Source: Syntrophomonadaceae bacterium (lineage in GTDB: Bacteria > Bacillota > Dethiobacteria > PWVN01). From it: a stretch of DNA of 10,773 nucleotides. Positions 1 to 7,739 of the stretch are shown one piece after another. The position numbers and the translations under genes are program-made. Location: contig PWVN01000024.1 in assembly GCA_003561835.1 (NCBI GenBank), positions 1 through 10,773 on the forward strand, read 5' to 3'. The notes beneath the pieces were generated by a model. The model was not told the origin of the DNA. It saw only the letters and a program-made list of their open reading frames with translations, and did no database searches. Every line of letters begins with the position of its first letter. Within the stretch, counting starts at the first letter, position 1.

Positions 1-1
1 C

Positions 2-175
2 GAAGGGCGGGAGGACCCGCGGCTCTACCGGTTTCCCTACTACCGCCCCCCCGGTTACGCCTTCTTTCTCGCCCTGGTCTTCCGTTTCCTCGGTTACGGT
101 CCGTACTGGCCCCGGATCTTTCAGTTCGTCCTCGGCCTGGCTTCGGTCCTGCTGGTCCGGGAGCTGGCCCGCCGG
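2..175 (+). other. Glycosyltransferase-like (GT39/PMT-type) membrane-protein fragment joined in frame to miaB
   Basis: In the frame that continues into miaB, these bases encode RPPGYAFFLALVFRFLG, followed by an amphipathic stretch and the hydrophobic QFVLGLASVLLVRELARR. An R-x-PGY motif leading into a membrane helix, then an 'R..Q..LG' helix ending in a basic loop, is the usual pattern early in ArnT/PMT-like dolichyl- or undecaprenyl-phosphate-sugar transferases. It is not the MiaB N-terminal or Fe-S region, which should carry clustered cysteines here. The codons include GGT, GCT and TCG, which are uncommon in the rest of the window. The segment is too short (about 58 codons) for a firm family call. 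It has no start in the window and no stop before it merges with miaB. Confidence 0.6.
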
Positions 176-949
176 GGATTCCTGGAGGTGACGCTGCTGG
201 GCCAGAACGTGAACTCCTACGGCAGGGATTTCCGGGACGGCACCACCTTTGCCGGGCTCCTGCTGGACCTGGAGGGAGTGAAGGGCCTTGAAAGGCTCCG
301 CTACATGACCTCCCACCCCCGGGACTTCACCCCCGAACTGGTGGAGGTCATCCGGGACTCCCGAACCGTGTGCGAGCATTTCCACCTGCCCGTCCAGGCC
401 GGGAGCAACCGGGTCTTAAAGAAGATGAACCGGGGATATACCCGGGAGCACTACCGGGAGCTGGTGGACAGGATCCGCCGGGAAATCCCCGGCGCCTCCA
501 TCACCACCGATTTCATCGTGGGTTTCCCCGGCGAGACGGAGGAAGACTTCCAGGACACCCTGGATTTGGTCCGGGAGATCCGCTTCGATGCCGCCTTCAC
601 CTTCATCTATTCCCCCCGGCGGGGGACCCCGGCGGCCAAGATGCCGGACCAGGTAAACCCCCAGGTAAAGAAGGAACGGATCTACCGCTTGATCGAAGCG
701 CAAAACGCCATCAGCCTGGAGATCAACCGGGAACTGGTGGGGCAGAAGGTGGAGGTCCTGGTGGAGGGGGAGAGCAAAAATGCCGGCGGGGAACTGACGG
801 GAAGGACCCGGACCCACAAGATCGTCAACTTCCCGGGGGACAAAAACCTCATCGGCACCCTGGTGGATGTCGAGGTGACACAAGCTCAAACCTGGAGCCT
901 GTCGGGCCGGCTGCAAGCGGGAGAGAGCAGGGACGACCGGAGGGGATAA
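2..949 (+). CDS. miaB: tRNA-2-methylthio-N6-dimethylallyladenosine synthase MiaB, C-terminal part, with a foreign 5' end
   Basis: MiaB is a radical-SAM enzyme that adds a methylthio group to i6A at position 37 of tRNAs, giving ms2i6A. From about base 176 the frame reads as MiaB: EVTLLGQNVNSYG at 185-223, then the second half of the radical-SAM barrel (YMTSHPRDF, HLPVQAGSNRVLKKMNR, TTDFIVGFPGETEEDF) and a C-terminal TRAM RNA-binding domain from about base 735. The family is about 440 residues, so roughly the last 255 are present. The N-terminal three-cysteine domain and the CxxxCxxC radical-SAM cluster are missing; the upstream bases in the same frame encode an unrelated membrane segment with no cysteine. 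The frame is open to the window edge, so the shown 5' end is only where the window begins. It ends 1 base before mutS, as the first gene of a miaB-mutS-mutL-miaA-hfq run. Identity of the C-terminal part is sure; whether the gene is intact in the organism is doubtful. Confidence 0.9.
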   Translation, partial: EGREDPRLYRFPYYRPPGYAFFLALVFRFLGYGPYWPRIFQFVLGLASVLLVRELARRGFLEVTLLGQNVNSYGRDFRDGTTFAGLLLDLEGVKGLERLRYMTSHPRDFTPELVEVIRDSRTVCEHFHLPVQAGSNRVLKKMNRGYTREHYRELVDRIRREIPGASITTDFIVGFPGETEEDFQDTLDLVREIRFDAAFTFIYSPRRGTPAAKMPDQVNPQVKKERIYRLIEAQNAISLEINRELVGQKVEVLVEGESKNAGGELTGRTRTHKIVNFPGDKNLIGTLVDVEVTQAQTWSLSGRLQAGESRDDRRG

Positions 950-953
950 CTTG
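939..953 (+). promoter_or_regulatory. Ribosome binding site deciding the TTG start of mutS
   Basis: GGAGGGG at 939-945, inside the last codons of miaB, is followed by a 5-base spacer (which includes the miaB TAA stop) and TTG at 951. It is the only strong anti-16S match near the mutS N-terminus, so it favours TTG 951 over ATG 972. Confidence 0.75.
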
Positions 954-3596
954 CTGGAAAAAGAAACGCCCATGATCAGGCAGTACCGGAGCATCAAGGA
1001 GGAAAACCGGGATAAGATCCTCTTCTTCCGCGTGGGGGATTTCTACGAGATGTTCTACGAGGACGCCAAAACGGCGGCCCGGGAGCTGGAGATTACCCTG
1101 ACCTCCCGGGAAACGGGGAAGGACAACCATGTGCCCCTGGCGGGGGTCCCCTACCATGCCGCCGAATCCTACATCTCCCGCCTCATCGAGAAGGGGTACA
1201 AGGTGGCCATCTGCGAGCAGGTGGAGGACCCGAGGACAGCCAAGGGCCTGGTGAAGCGGGCGGTGGTCCGGGTCATTACCCCCGGCACCCTGGTGGAACA
1301 GGCCATGCTGAAGGAAAAGGAGAACAATTTTCTCCTGGCCCTGGCCCGGCACCGGGAGGCCTGGGGCCTGGCCGCCATGGATGTCTCCACCGGGGAGCTC
1401 ACGGCGGCGGAATTCCACACCCCCGCCGCCCGGGAGAAGGCCCTGGAAGAATTCCAGCGCCTGGGCCCCGCCGAATGCCTGGTGCCGGAGGAACTGCAGA
1501 TGGAGGCGGATTTCCTGAAGGTGAAGGGGCCGGCCCTGGCCAACTACCGCCCCCCGTCCTACTTCAGCTTTAAAAAAGGGGAGGAAAGGCTCAAGGAGCA
1601 TTTTCGCTGCCTGTCCCTGGAGAGCGTGGGCCTGGCCGACTATCCCGCCGTCACCTGCGCCGCCGGGGCCCTGCTGGCCTACCTGACGGAAAACTCGGGA
1701 GAACTGGCTCACATCAAGAAGGTTCGCCTCTACAGCCCCGAGGAGTACATGATTTTGGACTCCATCTCCCGGAAAAACCTGGAACTGACCGCCACCCTGA
1801 GGGAGGGAAAGCGCTACGGGTCACTGCTTTGGGTCCTGGATAAGACCAGCACCTCCATGGGGGGCCGCCTCCTGAAGCGGTGGCTGGAACAGCCCCTCTT
1901 GAATCGAGAGAGAATTCTCAAAAGACAGGCGGCGGTGGAAGAGCTGTCGGCAGACCTGAGGCTTCGAAGCGCCGTCAGCACCGCCCTGGGGGAGGCCTAT
2001 GACCTGGAGCGGCTGATCTCCCGGATCGCCATGGGCTCCTGCAGCCCCCGGGATGTGGCGGCCCTGAAAAACACCCTGATGCTGCTGCCCCCCCTCCGGG
2101 AGGCCCTCCTTGAGAGTTCCAGCCTTAAGGAACTGGGGGAGCGGATCACCCTCCAGGAAGGTTTAATCGCCCGGATCAGCCGGGCCGTGGTGGACAACCC
2201 CCCCCTGGCCCTCAAGGAAGGGGGCATCATCCAAAGGGGCTTTAACCCGGAGCTGGACGAACTGCGCAGCATCACCCGGGACAGCCGCCAGTGGCTGGCG
2301 GAGTTCGAGGCCCGGGAGCGGGAACGGACGGGGATCAAATCCTTGAAGGTCCGCTACAACAAGGTCTTTGGCTACTACATAGAAATCACCAGGTCCAACC
2401 TGGATATGGCCCCGGCGGACTACACCCGCAAACAGACCCTGGTCAACGCGGAGCGCTTCATCTCACAACCTCTCAAGGAGAGGGAGGACATCATCCTCCG
2501 GGCGGAAGACAACAGCCGGGAACTGGAGTACCGCCTCTTCCAGGAATTGCGGCAGGAAATCGCCGGGGAGACCGCCCCCATCCAGGAGACGGGGGAGGCC
2601 CTGGCGGAAGTGGACTGCCTCCTGAGCTTCGCCCTGGTATCCCAGGAGCGCGGCTACATCAAGCCGGAACTGGACCATGGCGGCGAGATCCAGATCCAGG
2701 GGGGGCGCCATCCTGTGGTGGAGCAGGTACTGGCTGACCGGTTCTTCGTGGAAAACGACCTCTTCCTGGGAGAAGGCCAGAGGATCATCCTGCTGACGGG
2801 CCCCAACATGGCGGGGAAGTCCACCTACCTGCGGCAGAGCGCCCTCCTGGTCCTGATGGCCCAGATGGGATGCTTCGTCCCGGCCAAAAAAGCCCGGATC
2901 GGTATCACCGACCGCATCTTTACCCGGGTGGGGGCCGCCGACGACCTGGTGGGGGGCCAGAGCACCTTCATGGTGGAGATGAACGAGGTGGCCAACATCC
3001 TGAAAAATGCCACCGGGGACAGCCTGGTGATCCTGGACGAGGTGGGCCGGGGGACCAGCACCTACGACGGCGTCAGCATCGCCTGGGCCGCCACCAACTA
3101 CATCCACCGGCACCTGGGCTCAAAGACCCTCTTCGCCACCCACTACCACGAGCTGACGGCCCTGGAGGAGAGACTGCCCGGGGTGAAGAACTTCAATATC
3201 GCCGTGAAGGAACGGGGGGAAGAGGTGGTCTTTCTGCGCAAGGTCATTCCCGGTGCCGCCAGCAGGAGCTACGGCATCCAGGTGGCCCGCCTGGCCGGCC
3301 TGCCCGGGGAGCTCATCCAGGAGGCCAGGGCCATGCTGAAGCACCTGGAGGATGAAAAGATGGCCGCCCCCGGGCCGAGGGAGAAGGGGGGCCAGGGGAA
3401 GGTGCGGGCCCTGGGCCTTGTTCAGGAAAGGCAGTTGGACCTCTTCACTGTGGAGCAGGAGCTGAGCCCGGTGGAAAAGAGGCTCAAGGGTCTGGACCTG
3501 ATGACATCCACACCTCTGGAGGTCATGCAGGTGGTCCACGAACTCCAGCGGGAACTGAAAATGAAAGAGAAAAAGAAGGAAGAGAAGCATGGCTAA
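951..3596 (+). CDS. mutS: DNA mismatch repair protein MutS
   Basis: MutS binds base mismatches and small loops as a dimer and, with ATP, recruits MutL to start mismatch repair. The protein is 881 residues, a normal full length. The N-terminal mismatch-binding domain has the F-x-E motif at F31-Y-E33 (GDFYEMF). The lever/clamp region is followed by the ABC-type ATPase with Walker A GPNMAGKST (617-625), Walker B VILDEVGRGTS (D696, E697), and the TLFATHYHEL motif. Near the C-terminus QLDLF (828-832) matches the beta-clamp binding pentapeptide used by Firmicutes MutS to reach the replisome. The TTG start at 951 is chosen because GGAGGGG at 939-945 sits 5 bases upstream; an in-frame ATG at 972 has no such site and would cut into the N-terminal arm. 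It starts 1 base after miaB and overlaps mutL by 8 bases, so translation is probably coupled. No key residue is missing. Confidence 0.99.
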   Translation: MLEKETPMIRQYRSIKEENRDKILFFRVGDFYEMFYEDAKTAARELEITLTSRETGKDNHVPLAGVPYHAAESYISRLIEKGYKVAICEQVEDPRTAKGLVKRAVVRVITPGTLVEQAMLKEKENNFLLALARHREAWGLAAMDVSTGELTAAEFHTPAAREKALEEFQRLGPAECLVPEELQMEADFLKVKGPALANYRPPSYFSFKKGEERLKEHFRCLSLESVGLADYPAVTCAAGALLAYLTENSGELAHIKKVRLYSPEEYMILDSISRKNLELTATLREGKRYGSLLWVLDKTSTSMGGRLLKRWLEQPLLNRERILKRQAAVEELSADLRLRSAVSTALGEAYDLERLISRIAMGSCSPRDVAALKNTLMLLPPLREALLESSSLKELGERITLQEGLIARISRAVVDNPPLALKEGGIIQRGFNPELDELRSITRDSRQWLAEFEARERERTGIKSLKVRYNKVFGYYIEITRSNLDMAPADYTRKQTLVNAERFISQPLKEREDIILRAEDNSRELEYRLFQELRQEIAGETAPIQETGEALAEVDCLLSFALVSQERGYIKPELDHGGEIQIQGGRHPVVEQVLADRFFVENDLFLGEGQRIILLTGPNMAGKSTYLRQSALLVLMAQMGCFVPAKKARIGITDRIFTRVGAADDLVGGQSTFMVEMNEVANILKNATGDSLVILDEVGRGTSTYDGVSIAWAATNYIHRHLGSKTLFATHYHELTALEERLPGVKNFNIAVKERGEEVVFLRKVIPGAASRSYGIQVARLAGLPGELIQEARAMLKHLEDEKMAAPGPREKGGQGKVRALGLVQERQLDLFTVEQELSPVEKRLKGLDLMTSTPLEVMQVVHELQRELKMKEKKKEEKHG

Positions 3597-5346
3597 GATC
3601 AAAGTTTTGGACAGGCTGACCAGCAACCAGATCGCCGCCGGCGAGGTCATCGAGCGGCCCGTTTCCGTTATCAAGGAACTGGCGGAAAACTCCATTGATG
3701 CCGGTAGCAGCCGCATCGATATAAAGGTGAGGGAGGGGGGCTTGAAAGAAATCGTCGTGTCCGATAGCGGTGAAGGGATGGCGGCAGAGGACCTGCCCCT
3801 GGCCCTGGCCCGCCACGCCACCAGCAAGATCCAGGAGGCCGGGGATTTGAACCGCCTCTTCACCCTGGGCTTCCGGGGGGAGGCCCTGGCCAGCATTGCC
3901 TCCGTATCCCGCCTGACCCTGATTTCCCGCCGGGAGGGGGACATCTCCGGGACCCTCCTCCAGGCGGAGGCGGGGGAGATCCAGCGCATCGAGGAAACAG
4001 GTTCCCCGGCCGGGACCGTGGTCCAGGTGGCAGACCTCTTCTTCAATACCCCGGGAAGGTTGAAATTCATCAAATCCATTTCCCGGGAAGGGGGACGCAT
4101 CAGCAACCTGGTGTACCGGCTGGCCATGGCCTACCCGGATATCTCCTTTTCCCTGACCCTGGAGGGCCGCAAGGCCTTCTCAACCTCGGGGAACGGCAAC
4201 CTCCTGGGGGTCATCGCCGAAGTCTACGGCCTCAACCACATCGACAGCTTCATCCCCTACCAGTACCGGGGGGACCTCTTCCGGGCCGAAGGGTACCTGG
4301 CCAAACCCGTCTTTTGCCGGAACAACAAGTACCACCAGACCTTTTTCATCAACCGGCGCTACATCCAGAACAACCTTTTGAGCCGGGCCCTGGAAGAGGC
4401 CTACTACACCCTGCTGCCCAGGGACCGCTACCCTGTTTGCGCCATCAACATCGAGATGGACCCCTCCCAGGTGGATGTGAACGTGCATCCCACCAAGAGG
4501 CAGGTTCGCTTCCAGAAGGAGAAAGAAGTCTTTGCCCAGCTCAAGGACTCCCTTCGCAAGACTCTTACGGACAGCAACCTGATCAACCGCTTTACCTTTC
4601 CCACCGGCTTCCCCGCCACCCCCCGGGAGGAGACCCAGGAGGAAATCCCCTATAATCTTCCTTTCAAACAGATAAATGAAAGCAAAAAGGAGTATACTAT
4701 ATTTTCAGGCAAGCACAAGTGGAGCAACCAGGAGGAGGAGAAGGAACCGGCAAAGACCCCGGCCCGGGAACCCTCCCCGGAAGGCATCCGCATTATCGGC
4801 CAGTTTGCCCTAAGCTATATCCTCTACGAGGACCGGGAGGCCAACCTGTTCTTCATGGACCAGCATGCCGCCCACGAGAGAATCCTCTACGAGCAGTACC
4901 GGGAAGGGGAACCGGTGCCGGGCCGTATCCAGCAGGTCATCCCCAACGTCATCGAGATAGACGGCGATCTGGTGGAAAGCTTCAGGGAGCATCTGGAGTC
5001 CTTCCGGGAAGCCGGATTTCACTTCGAGGAATTCGGCGACAGGGCTTTCCTGCTGCGGGCCATACCCGTTTTCATTCACAAGATCTATACCTTCCACCTC
5101 ATCCGGGATATGATCGAGGAGGTCCTGCGGGACGAAACGGACCACTCGGAAACGGATTTCAAGGAGGCCATCTACAAGGTTATGGCCTGCAAGGCGGCGG
5201 TGAAAGCCAACGAGAAGCTGACGGAGGCGGAAATGGAGGACCTGGTCCACCAGTTCCGGCAGCTCCCCAGCTGCCCCCACGGCCGCCCGGCCGTCATGCT
5301 GATTCCCAAGGGGGAAATCGCCAAAAAGTTCCTGAGATCATCGTGA
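3589..5346 (+). CDS. mutL: DNA mismatch repair endonuclease MutL
   Basis: MutL couples mismatch recognition by MutS to strand incision. The 585-residue protein has the N-terminal GHKL ATPase: NQIAAGEVIERP (13-24), ELAENSIDAG (E33, N34, D37), DSGEGM (59-64), RHATSKI and GFRGEALASI. A charged linker at about residues 340-395 joins the C-terminal dimerisation/endonuclease domain. That domain carries the metal-binding motif DQHAAHERILYE (D424 to E435), ACKAAVKAN (533-541) and CPHGRP (562-567), the signature of nicking MutLs found in organisms without MutH. QQVIP (448-452) aligns with the beta-clamp contact known in B. subtilis MutL. ATG 3589 is the canonical start (MAKIKVLD), with AAGGA 8 bases upstream, and it overlaps the mutS end by 8 bases. 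The stop overlaps a GTG in the miaA frame. Motif II reads DSG where DNG is most common, a position that varies in the family. Confidence 0.99.
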   Translation: MAKIKVLDRLTSNQIAAGEVIERPVSVIKELAENSIDAGSSRIDIKVREGGLKEIVVSDSGEGMAAEDLPLALARHATSKIQEAGDLNRLFTLGFRGEALASIASVSRLTLISRREGDISGTLLQAEAGEIQRIEETGSPAGTVVQVADLFFNTPGRLKFIKSISREGGRISNLVYRLAMAYPDISFSLTLEGRKAFSTSGNGNLLGVIAEVYGLNHIDSFIPYQYRGDLFRAEGYLAKPVFCRNNKYHQTFFINRRYIQNNLLSRALEEAYYTLLPRDRYPVCAINIEMDPSQVDVNVHPTKRQVRFQKEKEVFAQLKDSLRKTLTDSNLINRFTFPTGFPATPREETQEEIPYNLPFKQINESKKEYTIFSGKHKWSNQEEEKEPAKTPAREPSPEGIRIIGQFALSYILYEDREANLFFMDQHAAHERILYEQYREGEPVPGRIQQVIPNVIEIDGDLVESFREHLESFREAGFHFEEFGDRAFLLRAIPVFIHKIYTFHLIRDMIEEVLRDETDHSETDFKEAIYKVMACKAAVKANEKLTEAEMEDLVHQFRQLPSCPHGRPAVMLIPKGEIAKKFLRSS

Positions 5347-5354
5347 GGTGCCCT

Positions 5355-6308
5355 ATGATACCCTTGCTGGCCATCGCCGGCCCCACGGCGGCGGGAAAAA
5401 CCGACCTGGCCATAGAAACGGCCCTTCGCCTTAACGGTGAAATCATCTCTGCCGATTCCATGCAGCTATACCGGTACCTGGATATCGGTACGGCAAAGCC
5501 CACCCGCAAGGAGAGGGATAAGGTTCCCCATCACCTGGTAGACCTGGTGGACCCCGGTGAGGATTACAATGTCACCCGCTATCAACAGGATGCTTCCGAG
5601 GCCATCCGGGAGGTGGCGGGGAGGGGGAAGCTGCCCCTGCTGGTGGGGGGGACGGGCCTCTATTTGAACGCCGTGGTCTATGATTACCAGTTCAGCCCCA
5701 TGGAGGGGGTACCCGAAGTCCGGGCCAGGCTGGCGGAGGAGGCCAAGGAGGAGGGGGCCGCAACCCTCTACCGCAGACTGGCAGAGCTGGACCCGGAGAG
5801 CGCCGCCAGGATTCACTCCCGCGACCTCCGCAGGACCATCCGGGCCCTGGAGGTCTTTTACCTGACAGGGAAACCCATCCACAGCCAGGTCCGGGACACG
5901 AAAATACGGAAAACCGCCTACAGCTCCCGCCTCATCGGCATCAACCGACCCCGGGAGGAACTCTACCGGCGTATCGAGGAGAGGGTGGACCGGATGATGG
6001 ACGCGGGGCTCCTGGCGGAAATAGAAGGGCTCCTTTCCCGGGGTTACTCCCCCGATTTGAAACCCTTCCAGGGGTTGGGGTACCGGCATATGCTCCTGTA
6101 CCTGAAAGGGGAGGCCACCCTGGCGGAAGCGGTGGAACTCTTGAAACGGGACACCCGCCGGTATGCCAAAAGGCAGCTGACCTGGTTCAAGAAAAATGAA
6201 GGAATTGTTTGGTTAACACTGGAGAATGATACATATGAGGAGATGAGCCGCGCAGTTAAAAATATTTGCCAAATATCTGCAGGAGAATTCTCCCCCGGTC
6301 TAGAATAG
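5355..6308 (+). CDS. miaA: tRNA dimethylallyltransferase MiaA
   Basis: MiaA transfers the dimethylallyl group from DMAPP to N6 of adenosine 37 in tRNAs reading UNN codons, giving i6A, the substrate of MiaB. The product is 317 residues, typical for the family. It shows the P-loop GPTAAGKT (9-16), DSMQLYRYLDIGTAKPT (34-50, with the conserved D34), GGTGLYLNA (98-106), RTIRALEV in the insertion domain, and the C-terminal RQLTWFKK motif. ATG 5355 is chosen because GAGGTG (5345-5350) lies 4 bases upstream and gives the standard MIPLLAIAGPT N-terminus. A GTG at 5343 overlaps the mutL stop and is a possible alternative start without a good binding site. The same frame is open for several hundred bases further upstream, but that part is only a shadow of mutL. 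The 3' end (about 6190-6300) is distinctly more AT-rich than the rest of the gene. Confidence 0.98.
   Translation: MIPLLAIAGPTAAGKTDLAIETALRLNGEIISADSMQLYRYLDIGTAKPTRKERDKVPHHLVDLVDPGEDYNVTRYQQDASEAIREVAGRGKLPLLVGGTGLYLNAVVYDYQFSPMEGVPEVRARLAEEAKEEGAATLYRRLAELDPESAARIHSRDLRRTIRALEVFYLTGKPIHSQVRDTKIRKTAYSSRLIGINRPREELYRRIEERVDRMMDAGLLAEIEGLLSRGYSPDLKPFQGLGYRHMLLYLKGEATLAEAVELLKRDTRRYAKRQLTWFKKNEGIVWLTLENDTYEEMSRAVKNICQISAGEFSPGLE
6262..6293 (+). repeat. Two adjacent dyads at the end of miaA, upstream of hfq
   Basis: ATATTT-GCC-AAATAT (6262-6276) is a perfect 6-bp inverted repeat with a 3-base centre. Five bases later GGAGAATTCTCC (6282-6293) is a perfect 12-base palindrome. Both lie in the last codons of miaA, 49 to 80 bases before the hfq ATG, in an AT-rich patch of an otherwise GC-rich operon. 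They could be an operator or an RNA structure for hfq, or may be chance; the sequence alone does not decide. Confidence 0.4.
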
Positions 6309-6341
6309 GATAGCAAAAGATGTATGGAGGGATCATTCCAA

Positions 6342-6578
6342 ATGAACAAAGGACCAATAAACCTGCAAGACAACTTTCTCAACCAGGCCCGTAAAGACAA
6401 TATGCCCATGCAGATTTTCCTGGTCAACGGCTACCAGATAAAAGGAACGGTTCGCAGTTTTGATAATTTTACCATACTGCTGGATGTGGACGGAAGGCAG
6501 CAGTTGGTTTACAAGCACGCGGTTTCCACGGTGGTCCCATCCCGGAACATGACCCTGACCTCCGGCGAAGACAGCTAA
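6342..6578 (+). CDS. hfq: RNA chaperone Hfq
   Basis: Hfq forms a hexameric Sm-like ring that binds U-rich and A-rich RNA and, in many bacteria, assists small-RNA regulation. The 78-residue product is a complete short Firmicutes-type Hfq. It shows the N-terminal helix (INLQDNFLNQARKDN), Sm1 with IFLVNGYQIKGTVRSFDNF, and Sm2 with QLVYKHAVSTVVPSR, including the conserved Q and D of the proximal face and the YKHA RNA-binding motif. The rim reads RKDN, close to the Gram-positive form, instead of the arginine-rich E. coli rim. ATG 6342 is chosen because GGAGGG at 6326-6331 precedes it and the family N-terminus begins here; an in-frame ATG at 6324 lies at the edge of that binding site and is unlikely. 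It follows miaA by 33 bases and ends in an intrinsic terminator, so it closes the operon. Confidence 0.98.
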   Translation: MNKGPINLQDNFLNQARKDNMPMQIFLVNGYQIKGTVRSFDNFTILLDVDGRQQLVYKHAVSTVVPSRNMTLTSGEDS

Positions 6579-6584
6579 GCCGGT

Positions 6585-6612
6585 AAAACAGCCCCTCGCC
6601 GGGCTGTTTTTT
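6585..6612 (+). terminator. Intrinsic terminator after hfq
   Basis: AAAACAGCCC (6585-6594) pairs perfectly over 10 bp with GGGCTGTTTT (6601-6610) around a 6-base loop, and the run of six T ends at 6612. It starts 6 bases after the hfq stop and closes the mutS-mutL-miaA-hfq run. Confidence 0.92.
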
Positions 6613-6663
6613 CATTTCCCGCCTATGCCGGCCCATTCCCGCTGTCCCTCCTTGATGCACTCC

Positions 6664-6693
6664 TGGACACCCGGCCTACCTGCTGCGTATACT
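6664..6693 (+). promoter_or_regulatory. Candidate promoter for the spoVK-like gene
   Basis: TGGACA (6664-6669), 18 bases, TATACT (6688-6693): each element matches the sigma-A consensus at 5 of 6 positions. It lies between the hfq terminator and the GTG start at 6723. TATACTAT (6688-6695) also resembles a sporulation sigma-E -10 element (CATACAMT), which matters because B. subtilis spoVK is expressed in the mother cell, but I see no sigma-E-like -35. The assignment to a sigma factor is therefore open. Confidence 0.45.
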
Positions 6694-6722
6694 ATCGTAG
6701 AAGGCAGCAAAGGGGGAGGGCA

Positions 6723-7703
6723 GTGCCGAAAATAACGTTCAACCGGGGAAAGAAAAAAGTGAACCTTTCTACTCCAGCCAAATACCGGTGGGAGGGAGGG
6801 AGTCCCCAAAAAATCCCGCCGACCCGGCCCCGGGAAGAGGAGGCGCCGGGGGCGGAAGACAGGGAAGACCCCTTCCTGGAGCTGGAAAACCTGACGGGTT
6901 TGGGGAAGATAAAGGGGGTCATCAAGGAAATCACCGCCTATGCCCGGATGCAGAAAATCCGCCAGGCCCACAATTTAAAGAGCGCCCCCCTGGTCCTGCA
7001 CATGGTCTTCAAGGGCAACCCGGGGACGGGGAAGACCACGGTGGCCCGGATTTTGGGGAGGCTCTTCCAGGAAACCGGCATCCTGGCCAAGGGGCACCTG
7101 GTGGAGATCGAGCGGGCGGACCTGGTGGGGGAATACATCGGGCACACGGCCCAGAAGACCCGGGTCCAGGTCAACAAGGCCCTGGGCGGTATCCTCTTTA
7201 TCGACGAGGCCTATGCCCTGGCCCGGGGCGGCGATAAGGATTTCGGCAAGGAGGCCATCGATACCCTGGTAAAGGCCACGGAGGACCACAGGAACCAGCT
7301 CATCGTCATCCTGGCGGGGTACAAGAAGGAAATGGAGCTCTTCATGCTGTCCAACCCCGGCCTCAAATCCCGTTTCCCCATCCAGATCACCTTCCCCGAC
7401 TACGACAGGGAGGAGCTCATGGAGATTGCCGCAACCATGGCAAAGGAACGGGAGTATGTGATGAGCAGGGGGGCCAGGGTCTATCTTAACCGATTCCTGG
7501 AGGACGTCAGCGTCCGGGCCCTGAACTTCAGCAATGCCCGCCTGGTGCGGAACCTGATCGAGAAAGCCATCCGCAAGCAGGCCGCCCGGCTGGTCCGCGC
7601 CCACAACCCCTCCCGGGAACAGCTGGTCAGCCTGGAAGAAGTGGACTTTGCCGGGGATGAGGAGGAAGAGGCGGAGGACCGCTTCTATTACATGCCCTAT
7701 TAA
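6723..7703 (+). CDS. spoVK: SpoVK-type AAA+ ATPase (CbxX/CfxQ family)
   Basis: This 326-residue protein has a charged, proline-rich N-terminal tail of about 60 residues followed by a single AAA+ module of the CbxX/SpoVK type. It shows Walker A GNPGTGKT (98-105), Walker B ILFIDEAYAL (D161, E162), the LVGEYIGHTAQKT pore-region motif, a sensor region (VILAGYKKEM), and the arginine finger in NPGLKSRF (R217). SpoVK is needed for late spore maturation in B. subtilis; its substrate is not well defined, and members of this family outside spore formers include the Rubisco activase CbbX. GTG 6723 is preceded by AGGGGGAGGG (6711-6720). Its placement directly before hflX and a ynbB-like gene matches the spoVK-ynbA-ynbB order of Bacillus and supports the name. 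The family is certain; the sporulation role is inferred from context. Confidence 0.9.
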   Translation: MPKITFNRGKKKVNLSTPAKYRWEGGSPQKIPPTRPREEEAPGAEDREDPFLELENLTGLGKIKGVIKEITAYARMQKIRQAHNLKSAPLVLHMVFKGNPGTGKTTVARILGRLFQETGILAKGHLVEIERADLVGEYIGHTAQKTRVQVNKALGGILFIDEAYALARGGDKDFGKEAIDTLVKATEDHRNQLIVILAGYKKEMELFMLSNPGLKSRFPIQITFPDYDREELMEIAATMAKEREYVMSRGARVYLNRFLEDVSVRALNFSNARLVRNLIEKAIRKQAARLVRAHNPSREQLVSLEEVDFAGDEEEEAEDRFYYMPY

Positions 7704-7739
7704 ATGAAGGGAGGCAACTGCCGGGAAGCGGATTTTTTT
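7679..7739 (+). terminator. Possible long-loop terminator between spoVK and hflX
   Basis: CCGCTTC (7679-7685), in the last codons of the spoVK-like gene, is exactly complementary to GAAGCGG (7725-7731), and after one A comes a run of seven T (7733-7739). The stem can add one G-U pair. The loop is about 38 bases, unusually long, and holds the stop codon, so this is a weaker call than the other terminators in the window. Confidence 0.35.

Noticed and set aside
3555..3588. Purine-rich A/G tract at the 3' end of mutS as a frameshift or slippage site
   Set aside because: It encodes a lysine/glutamate-rich tail and doubles as the mutL ribosome binding region; there is no slippery heptamer with a following structure that I can see, and both frames are complete.
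3766..3783. DSG instead of DNG in the MutL ATPase motif (residues 59-61)
   Set aside because: The middle residue varies in the MutL family, and all other ATPase and endonuclease motifs are intact, so loss of function is not indicated.
3120..4127. Long open frame on the minus strand across the mutS-mutL junction (and similar antisense frames at 2463-3113 and 849-1712)
   Set aside because: These are mirror images of real coding in GC-rich DNA; the translations are low-complexity, show no domain motifs, and overlap genes with complete catalytic motifs on the plus strand.
4719..5354. Upstream extension of the miaA frame inside mutL
   Set aside because: The frame is open but the translation is glycine/proline/arginine-rich shadow sequence; MiaA begins at its canonical N-terminus at 5355 with a good ribosome binding site.
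6324..6341. Earlier ATG for hfq at 6324
   Set aside because: It lies at the edge of the GGAGGG ribosome binding site that serves ATG 6342, and the added residues are not part of the Hfq family N-terminus.
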